Shown: in pieces, positions 1 through 5,804 of the stretch | Layout: each line of letters starts with the position of its first letter | Position numbering within the stretch: the stretch's first letter is position 1 | DNA from: an uncultured Anaerobutyricum sp. | GTDB taxonomy: Bacteria > Bacillota > Clostridia > Lachnospirales > Lachnospiraceae | Assembly: GCF_934307085.1 (NCBI RefSeq) | Contig: NZ_CAKRCF010000077.1 | Location: 1-7,120, forward strand | Length of the DNA stretch: 7,120 bases | Direction of reading: 5' to 3' | The notes under the pieces: generated by a model | What the model was told of the DNA's origin: nothing | The model's database searches: none | The model's input: the letters and a program-made list of their open reading frames with translations, nothing else | Program-made: the position numbers and the translations under genes

Positions 1-575
1 TAATATTGCTGCGTTCCATCATCAAATAAGTTCTGTATATGCGGTGTGGAAAAATGAATATTTTCCATCTGATTCATTGCCTGAATAAACCAGTCCTGCT
101 TTGTTACATTCGGATCTTCTTTTTGTGCCACAACCGGTTCTGCCTCCATTAAACTTCCAGATTGATTATAGATGGCAATACTTCGCAGATTCTCTCTATT
201 TGCCTCATATAAAAGATTCATTCCGTTATGAATCTTATCAGACTGACTGGATATATCACTTTCTTTTATGATGTTATAATATAAGGCATCTGATACCTGA
301 CGCATATTAATCAGGTAGTCTTCTACACTTTCTACAGTCTGATCCATTAACCTCTGATTATTTTCTAATATTTCCTTCTGGGACATACTGGAAAAACGTA
401 AATACATCACACTTCCCATACATAATAAAATGACTGCTGACACAACAGAAAATGCAATCATTAATGTCGTCTGGATATTTCCTGGTTTATAGGTAAATAT
501 TTTATGCTTAAACGTTTTGTGTCTAGACGTTTTTTGTCCACTTATTTTCTCAAATACTTTTTTAAATACTTTCAT
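1..575 (-). CDS. Sensor histidine kinase, YesM-like, N-terminal part only (runs off the window)
   Basis: Only the first 191 codons are visible. They start at ATG 575-573 and stay open to the window edge, so the HAMP, His-kinase and ATPase domains are not seen. Residues 1-34 are very basic, as expected for a cytoplasmic end. Residues about 35-59 form one hydrophobic membrane segment. Residues 60-191 look like the start of an extracellular Cache-type sensor: a long helix (about 65-105), then RSIAIYNQSG (131-140), then DWFIQAM (161-167) and FSTPHIQNLF (175-184), a pattern common in dCache sensors of YesM-type kinases. The start is set by AGGA at 582-585, six bases upstream, and by a 14-base overlap with the regulator gene, which suggests translational coupling. 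Role (inference): senses an extracellular ligand and phosphorylates the regulator encoded just upstream. The identity as a kinase rests on the N-terminal pattern and the gene partner. Confidence 0.85.
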   Translation of the reverse strand, partial: MKVFKKVFEKISGQKTSRHKTFKHKIFTYKPGNIQTTLMIAFSVVSAVILLCMGSVMYLRFSSMSQKEILENNQRLMDQTVESVEDYLINMRQVSDALYYNIIKESDISSQSDKIHNGMNLLYEANRENLRSIAIYNQSGSLMEAEPVVAQKEDPNVTKQDWFIQAMNQMENIHFSTPHIQNLFDDGTQQY

Positions 576-2160
576 ATTCTGTCCTATATTTTGACGGGGA
601 TACCCCATACTGTCTCTTAAATACATAGCTAAAATAATTCGGATCCGTGTATCCTACACTTTTCGCAATCATATAACTCTTTTCACTCGTCTCCACAAGC
701 ATACGGGCTGCCTTTTCCATACGGTAGCCTGTAAGATAACCAATAAAGGACTTTCCTGTTTCTTTTTTAAATACACTGGAAAAATAAGAATTCGATACGC
801 CCAATTCACTACATATATCATCTAATCCAAGAGTTTCATTCGAATAATTATTATGTACATATTCCTTTGCCTGATCAATAAGTGACTTCTTAGAATGATC
901 TCTGGCATTTGCCATATCTTCTTGTAATACCAGGCAAAGATTTAAAAGCCATTTTTCAAGAATTTTTGCTTCCATATTGCTTAATAGATTATATAGCTGC
1001 CCTGTTCCACCTGATAATTTCTGAATATCCAGCTCATTATTTGCCATGAAATGATAGATTTCACTGATAAGTTCCATTACCGCGACATGGTATCTCTCCA
1101 ATGACTTTAATGGAATAATCTTACGCTCCATGTACCGTTCTACTGCGTCCTTGACATCTGTTTTTTTCCCAAGACAAATCATTTTGAAAAGATATGCTAA
1201 CTCCGTTCCATCCGCTGGCTCTGTTGCCACTTTTCTTTGCGGGGCTATTTCTTTTAAGTTAATCGCCTGATTACTTCCGTATAATACACGGTAAGAAACC
1301 GCTTCCCTTGCACTCTGATACGACTTCACAAGATCAAGAACTCTGTCACAAATCTGTCCTACACCAACGGTCACAACTGCTCCTATCATATGATGCACAT
1401 ATTTGCAGAATCGGTCACAGGAATCGGTCAGCTCTGAAACTTCTTTCTTGCTTTCAAGTTGTACAATCATCACCGTATCACCCAGATAATTAAACTTCTT
1501 CGCTCTCCATTTTTTTGTAAGCCGCTCTCCTGCCTGCTTATCGACAGAAATAGATAAGAGCTGAACATCAATGTCTTTTGGCGCCTGTGTTGTTGAAGTG
1601 TGGATAAGCACACAGCCATACAATGGCCCGGTAAAATCAATCTGATAATTCGTGAGATATTTGGTGAGTTCTTCCTCTGGAACTCTTCCCTCTATCAGCG
1701 TGGAATAAAAGTTCGCCTGCAAAAGAGGCAGGGAATCCTTATAGTACTTCTTAAGAAGCTCTGCACTTCTCTTTTCATTAATTTCCTGATCTAGCTTTTT
1801 CTTTAAATTTTCAAAAACTTTCGTAATCTCTGCTGCATTTAATGGCTTTAATATGTACTCCTCAATCTCAAGGTGAACGGCTTCTTTGGCATATTCAAAA
1901 TCATCGAATCCAGTAAATAAAACCAGCTTTGTTGCCGGATATTTTTCTCTTATCTGACCGCACAGTTCAAGCCCATCCATATATGGCATACGTATGTCTG
2001 TCATTACCACATCTGGCTGCATTTCCTCTAACATTTCTAATGCTTTCAATCCATTATTTGCATGTCCCACAACAGAAAATCCCAATTCGTTCCATTTTAC
2101 TTTTCTTGCGATTATCTGTGTTACTTCTTCTTCGTCATCAACTAGTAATAATGTATACAT
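562..2160 (-). CDS. Response regulator with AraC-type DNA-binding domain (YesN-like)
   Basis: The protein is 532 residues, a usual length for YesN-type regulators. Residues 1-125 are a receiver domain: acidic pair D8/D9, phospho-acceptor D55 in VVMTDIRMPYMDG, switch T83 in LFTGFDDFEYAKEAV, and K105 in ILKPL. Residues about 130-420 are a variable linker region with no clear motif. Residues about 425-528 are a two-helix-turn-helix AraC domain: LGLDDICSELGVSNSYFSSVFK, interrupted here only by my reading frame of the first HTH, then the second HTH ending in the family signature around YTDPNYFSYVFKRQYGVSPSKYR. The start at 2160 is supported by AGGAG at 2168-2172 with a seven-base gap. It is followed by a sensor kinase with a 14-base overlap. 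It probably controls sugar-uptake genes, plausibly the adjacent transporter, although the target is not shown by the sequence. Confidence 0.95.
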   Translation of the reverse strand: MYTLLLVDDEEEVTQIIARKVKWNELGFSVVGHANNGLKALEMLEEMQPDVVMTDIRMPYMDGLELCGQIREKYPATKLVLFTGFDDFEYAKEAVHLEIEEYILKPLNAAEITKVFENLKKKLDQEINEKRSAELLKKYYKDSLPLLQANFYSTLIEGRVPEEELTKYLTNYQIDFTGPLYGCVLIHTSTTQAPKDIDVQLLSISVDKQAGERLTKKWRAKKFNYLGDTVMIVQLESKKEVSELTDSCDRFCKYVHHMIGAVVTVGVGQICDRVLDLVKSYQSAREAVSYRVLYGSNQAINLKEIAPQRKVATEPADGTELAYLFKMICLGKKTDVKDAVERYMERKIIPLKSLERYHVAVMELISEIYHFMANNELDIQKLSGGTGQLYNLLSNMEAKILEKWLLNLCLVLQEDMANARDHSKKSLIDQAKEYVHNNYSNETLGLDDICSELGVSNSYFSSVFKKETGKSFIGYLTGYRMEKAARMLVETSEKSYMIAKSVGYTDPNYFSYVFKRQYGVSPSKYRTEYESI

Positions 2161-2178
2161 ATCCTCTCTCCTAACTTA

Positions 2179-2193
2179 TTGATATTATATCAA
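2179..2193. repeat. Perfect 7-base inverted repeat over the -10 box
   Basis: TTGATAT-T-ATATCAA is a palindrome with a one-base centre. It covers the -10 hexamer (2184-2189) of the predicted regulator promoter. It may be an operator, but AT-rich palindromes also arise by chance, and part of the symmetry comes from the TATAAT box itself. Confidence 0.5.
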
Positions 2194-2212
2194 TTTTCAA
2201 AACATAAGTAAA
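2184..2212 (-). promoter_or_regulatory. Likely sigma-A promoter for the regulator-kinase pair (extended -10)
   Basis: On the minus strand, a -35-like TTTACT (2207-2212) sits 17 bases from a perfect -10 TATAAT (2184-2189). The -10 is preceded by TGA, giving an extended -10 (TGnTATAAT). Transcription would start near 2177, leaving a leader of about 17 bases that holds the AGGAG at 2168-2172. The regulator and kinase can therefore be expressed apart from the transporter operon. Confidence 0.7.
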
Positions 2213-2221
2213 TCTTACTTA
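2205..2221. repeat. Perfect 7-base inverted repeat over the -35 box
   Basis: TAAGTAA-ATC-TTACTTA is an inverted repeat with a three-base centre that covers the -35 region (2207-2212) of the predicted promoter. Its position fits an operator or activator site. The binding protein is unknown. AraC-type regulators more often use direct repeats, so this need not be an autoregulation site. Confidence 0.5.
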
Positions 2222-2261
2222 AAATCGGTTAAAAAATATTTTTCAAGCACACTCTAATACA

Positions 2262-2317
2262 AATAGAGATGCCAGATACTATGCAGGGGGAGCATAATAT
2301 ATACTGACATCTCTATT
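2262..2317 (-). terminator. Long stem-loop after the permease gene; weak terminator, attenuator or 3'-end stabiliser
   Basis: Arms 2262-2275 and 2304-2317 pair over 14 positions. The only non-Watson-Crick pair (2272/2307) is a C-A mismatch in plus-strand RNA but a G-U wobble in minus-strand RNA, so the structure fits the minus transcript. A second stem (2280-2284 with 2292-2296) caps it, with a C-rich loop in the RNA (2285-2291). It lies 35 bases past the permease stop codon. The bases after the stem in minus-strand RNA are only moderately U-rich, so termination may be partial, allowing read-through into the regulator genes. Confidence 0.55.
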
Positions 2318-2352
2318 ACATATATTTTATAACAAAAGAGGAAAGAAATTAA

Positions 2353-4002
2353 CTATTTTTTCTGAACGTATTTCAGACAGTCAAGTGTTACTGCTACAAG
2401 AATGATGATACCTGAGAATACGAACTGAAGGTTTGTATCAATACCGAGAATGGTAAGGGAATAGGTTAATGCTGTGAAGATACATACACCTGTAACTACA
2501 CCGGAAATCTTACCAATACCACCAGTAAAGGATACACCACCAACTACGCAGGCTGCAATGGCATCCATATCCCAGCCCTGTCCATAAGCGGCGGAACCGG
2601 AACCTACCATTCTGGCACATTCAAGCCAGGAACCAAATCCATAAAGGATACCAGCCATAACGAATGCTCCAAGTGTAACTGCAAATACGGAGATACCGGA
2701 AACAGCTGCTGCTTCAGGATTTCCACCAACTGCATACAGATTCTTTCCAAATGTTGTCTTATTCCAGATAAACCATACGATTACGATTGCTGCTAATGCC
2801 CATAAAATAATGGTAGGGAATCCATTTACTTTTGGAATGATCATGTTTGGAATCGTTGCTTCGATAGAACCAAAAGATACACCCTTTGTTGCATATGTTA
2901 CTAAACCGAAGATAACAAGCATATTCGCCATTGTCGATATGAACGGATGCATCTTAAACTTTGCTGTAAAAAATCCTGCAATACTTGTAAATACCGTACA
3001 TAAAACAATACATACAATTAATGCTAAAACTACTCTTCCACCAACTGGAATGTTTGTAAAATCAAAAATATGTCCAAATACAGAACCTGTATTTACTCCC
3101 TGATGCATAATGATGGTTGCGGCCGTCATACCCATACCAACCATTCGTCCAACAGACAAGTCTGTACCTGTAAGGAGGATCAATCCAGCAACACCAAGGG
3201 CAAGGAACATTCTAGGTGAAGCCTGCTGGAGAATGTTCAGTACGTTATTATATGTGAGTAGAGGGGTTCCTTTTTTAATTGGAGTGATTACACATAACGC
3301 AACGAAGATTAAAATAATGGCAATATACAATCCATTCTGTAAAAGGAAGCTTCTGCGGTTAAACGTATATTTGTAGTTTTCCCACTTCTGTGCCATCTCT
3401 TCTGCAAATGTGAATTCTGACAACCGCAATAAATCTATCAAATGATACTTATAAGTAAAGGCATCGTGTTTTCTGTCTTTAATACGCTGTTTTTCTTTTT
3501 CCAGCTCTAACTTTTCATTAGAAATACGGTTTTTATGTACGTAGTTCTCTTCTTTAATCTCAACCTGGTCAGACATACCTGCCAGTGCTTCTTTATGCTC
3601 TTTTTCTAAATTAGCAAGACGCTGCTTGTGGTCCTCTAAAGCTTTTGCTTTTTCCACTTCACAGCTTTCTTTTACTGCATTATAATACAGTTTTTCAAAG
3701 TTTTCTTTCAGATAGCTTTCCGCATCAGCGATAAGTTTTGCTACTTTATCTTTATTCTGAGCTTCTACAGATTTTGCCTGATTTAACTTTGCTTCAAATT
3801 CTTTAATTTCGGATTCTTTCTCTCCTTTAGAGAGTGTTTTATCTCTTTTTACATTTGCGATAAGATTCTGGTACTCAATTACTTCTGCTGTACCATGTTC
3901 TCTTAATTCATCAATTTCTTTTTGGATTTTACCAACATATTCATCAATAGGCTGTCTCAGTTTTCTTTCCTGTTCAGCCGTAAGAATTTCACCATTAGCC
4001 AT
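2353..4002 (-). CDS. mglC: Galactose/methyl-galactoside ABC transporter permease with a long N-terminal cytoplasmic extension
   Basis: This is the membrane subunit of the sugar importer (BPD_transp_2 family, like MglC/RbsC). At 549 residues it is about 200 longer than E. coli MglC. Residues about 1-210 are soluble, rich in Lys and Glu, and read as long helices with coiled-coil character (for example 20-35, 60-100, 115-141, 160-180). The membrane part starts near residue 222, with hydrophobic stretches around 224-240, 264-280, 324-345, 354-370, 396-413, 437-456, 498-517 and 525-541. Family motifs are LTGTDLSVGR (277-286) and FGKNLYAVGGNPEAAAVSGI (418-437), the latter expected to lie near the ATPase contact. 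The start is firm: AAGGGAG at 4012-4018, nine bases upstream, and only 18 bases separate it from the ATPase stop codon. No internal Met with a ribosome binding site would give a standard-length protein, so the extension looks native. Its role is unknown. Confidence 0.93.
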   Translation of the reverse strand: MANGEILTAEQERKLRQPIDEYVGKIQKEIDELREHGTAEVIEYQNLIANVKRDKTLSKGEKESEIKEFEAKLNQAKSVEAQNKDKVAKLIADAESYLKENFEKLYYNAVKESCEVEKAKALEDHKQRLANLEKEHKEALAGMSDQVEIKEENYVHKNRISNEKLELEKEKQRIKDRKHDAFTYKYHLIDLLRLSEFTFAEEMAQKWENYKYTFNRRSFLLQNGLYIAIILIFVALCVITPIKKGTPLLTYNNVLNILQQASPRMFLALGVAGLILLTGTDLSVGRMVGMGMTAATIIMHQGVNTGSVFGHIFDFTNIPVGGRVVLALIVCIVLCTVFTSIAGFFTAKFKMHPFISTMANMLVIFGLVTYATKGVSFGSIEATIPNMIIPKVNGFPTIILWALAAIVIVWFIWNKTTFGKNLYAVGGNPEAAAVSGISVFAVTLGAFVMAGILYGFGSWLECARMVGSGSAAYGQGWDMDAIAACVVGGVSFTGGIGKISGVVTGVCIFTALTYSLTILGIDTNLQFVFSGIIILVAVTLDCLKYVQKK

Positions 4003-4020
4003 ATCTATCTTCTCCCTTAA

Positions 4021-5529
4021 TTATAGGTATTTTGCACTGAGTCTTAAAAGTTCTTCCTGATTGGTCTCCTTGGTATTTACAATTCCGGAAAGATGTCCGT
4101 TCGACATAACACCAATGCGGTTTGTAATTCCAAGAATCTCTGGCATCTCGGATGAAACAACGATGATTGTTTTTCCTTGTTTTGCCATCTGGATAATCAA
4201 CTCATAAATTTCATATTTTGCTCCAACATCGATACCACGAGTCGGCTCATCCATCATGAATACCTGTGGGCTTCGCTCCAGCCATTTTCCAAAAATAACT
4301 TTCTGCTGGTTTCCACCAGAAAGACTTGAGATCATATCCCCAGGGCCCATACATTTCGTATGCATAATCTTGATTTCGTTTGAAGTCGCCTTTATCATCT
4401 TAGGGTCAGAAATTGCAACTCCTTTTTTGTATGCATTTAAATTAGCGATTGTGGTATTAAAAGTTAAGTCACCTTTCAAGAAAAGTCCATTTGCCTTTCT
4501 TTCCTCTGTGATAAGGGCAAATCCATAATCCATCGCTTCTTTTGCACAACTGAAATTCATAAGTTTATTATTTAAATATACTCGACCTGCTGCTCTTGTT
4601 CGTATACCAAAAATTGTCTCTAACAATTCTGTACGTCCAGCTCCAACCAGACCATAAAGTCCAAAAATCTCGCCCTCATGTACATCGAAGGAAACATCCT
4701 GTAAATATGGCTCAAACTTTGTTGACAAATGCTGAACAGATAAAACAACATCTCCTGGCTGATTATCTACTGGTGGGAATCGGTTCTCAAGAACTCGACC
4801 TACCATTGCTGTAATCAGTTCGTTCATGTTTGTTTCTTTTGCACTTTTTGTCATAACAAGATTACCGTCTCGAAGAACGGAGATTTCATCACAGATTTCA
4901 AAAATCTCATCCATCTTGTGAGAAATATAGATAAGAGAAATTCCCTGATCTCGTAACATTCTCATCATTTCAAAAAGTTTATCTACTTCCTGTACTGTAA
5001 GGGATGAAGTTGGCTCATCTAATACAATTACTTTGGAATTATAGGAAATCGCTTTCGCAATCTCACACATCTGTCTCTGGGATACAGACATATTCCGCAT
5101 CGGCTGCTCTAAGTTTACTGTCATTCCCAATCTTCGGAATAGCTTGGAAGCCTCATTTTTCATTCGCTTTTCATCGATAACTCCAAGTGAATTTACCGGA
5201 TATCTTCCAAGGAAAAGATTATCCACTACGTTTCTTTCCAGGCACTGGTTTAATTCCTGATGTACCATCGCGATTCCATTTTCAAGGGCATCCTTCGGTC
5301 CGGAAAAGTTTACTTCCTTTCCCTCCAGATATATATTTCCTTCATCTTTCTGGTATGTACCAAAAAGACACTTCATCATTGTTGACTTACCGGCACCATT
5401 TTCTCCCATCAGGCCCATAACGGTTCCTCTTTTCACATCTAAATTGATGTGGTCAAGTACTCTGTTACGTCCAAATGATTTACTCATACCACGTATCGAT
5501 AAGATAATATCTTCTCTCTTATCCTCCAT
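4021..5529 (-). CDS. mglA: Galactose/methyl-galactoside ABC transporter ATPase with two nucleotide-binding domains
   Basis: This is the cytoplasmic energy subunit of the sugar importer, 502 residues, the usual length of MglA/RbsA proteins with two fused ABC domains. Domain 1 has Walker A GENGAGKST (42-50), a loose signature around MSVSQRQM (147-154), Walker B VIVLDEPTSSL (167-177) and switch His204 in YISHKMDE. Domain 2 has a degenerate Walker A, GLVGAGRT (293-300, Arg in place of Lys), a canonical LSGGNQQK signature (403-410), Walker B VFMMDEPTRGID (423-434), and Ser in place of the switch His (VVSSEMPE, 457-464). This asymmetry is normal in the family, so domain 1 is expected to do most of the hydrolysis. 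The start is set by AGGAG at 5539-5543 with a nine-base gap. The permease gene follows after 18 bases; the binding-protein gene lies 275 bases upstream. Galactose specificity comes from the binding protein rather than from this protein. Confidence 0.95.
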   Translation of the reverse strand: MEDKREDIILSIRGMSKSFGRNRVLDHINLDVKRGTVMGLMGENGAGKSTMMKCLFGTYQKDEGNIYLEGKEVNFSGPKDALENGIAMVHQELNQCLERNVVDNLFLGRYPVNSLGVIDEKRMKNEASKLFRRLGMTVNLEQPMRNMSVSQRQMCEIAKAISYNSKVIVLDEPTSSLTVQEVDKLFEMMRMLRDQGISLIYISHKMDEIFEICDEISVLRDGNLVMTKSAKETNMNELITAMVGRVLENRFPPVDNQPGDVVLSVQHLSTKFEPYLQDVSFDVHEGEIFGLYGLVGAGRTELLETIFGIRTRAAGRVYLNNKLMNFSCAKEAMDYGFALITEERKANGLFLKGDLTFNTTIANLNAYKKGVAISDPKMIKATSNEIKIMHTKCMGPGDMISSLSGGNQQKVIFGKWLERSPQVFMMDEPTRGIDVGAKYEIYELIIQMAKQGKTIIVVSSEMPEILGITNRIGVMSNGHLSGIVNTKETNQEELLRLSAKYL

Positions 5530-5804
5530 ACTTTTCTGCTCCTATAATTAAGATATTTACTGACATCTTGCTTCTTAAATATGGGGCTGTCTCACTATCC
5601 GGCATCTATGTTGTTATGCCCTCTTAGCTCGGCAGCCCCAAAATGGTTTGTACTATTAAAGTTTTTTCATCATATAAGCACAATTCTAATTCACAGTCTT
5701 ATGTAAGCTTGATACAGTTTTTTATATAAGTCTCTATATCGTTTCTTTCTATAATAACTTACATATAAATTTCTCTGTAAATTATTTGCCTTAAATGGCT
5801 GCGA
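5530..5804 (-). other. 275-base spacer between binding-protein and ATPase genes
   Basis: No open frame of note is seen. It holds the stem-loop at 5582-5640 and the ATPase ribosome binding site at 5539-5543. The part next to the binding-protein stop (5641-5804) is very AT-rich and shows no convincing promoter, riboswitch or terminator. A spacer of this size with a stable hairpin after the binding-protein gene is common in sugar ABC operons, where it lets the binding protein be made in excess over ATPase and permease. Confidence 0.6.
5582..5640 (-). promoter_or_regulatory. Two-level GC-rich stem-loop between mglB and mglA; likely RNA processing, stability or attenuation element
   Basis: Arms 5582-5591 and 5631-5640 (TGGGGCTGTC against GGCAGCCCCA) pair at nine of ten positions. 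A second stem pairs 5601-5605 (GGCAT) with 5616-5620 (ATGCC) around a ten-base loop. In the minus transcript the 3' arm is followed by ATATTTAAG-like sequence, not a U-run, so it is not a standard terminator. It would best fit protection of the upstream binding-protein mRNA or partial attenuation. Confidence 0.6.

Noticed and set aside
2810..3376. Plus-strand open frames opposite the permease gene (2810-3103, 3110-3376)
   Set aside because: They lie antisense to a clearly conserved membrane protein, lack good ribosome binding sites and resemble no family. Similar frames opposite mglA, mglB and the regulator were dropped for the same reason.
4021..5529. Inactivating changes in the second ATPase domain (Arg in Walker A, Ser in place of switch His)
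   Set aside because: These are normal features of MglA/RbsA-type tandem ATPases, not signs of decay.
5582..5640. A small inverted-repeat transposon (MITE) with GGGGCTG ends
   Set aside because: The ends resemble those of some insertion sequences, but no flanking target duplication or second copy is visible in the window, so a plain RNA hairpin explains it as well.
5641..5804. Riboswitch or internal promoter in the AT-rich part of the mglB-mglA spacer
   Set aside because: Weak -10-like words occur, but spacing to -35-like words is poor and no known riboswitch core is seen.
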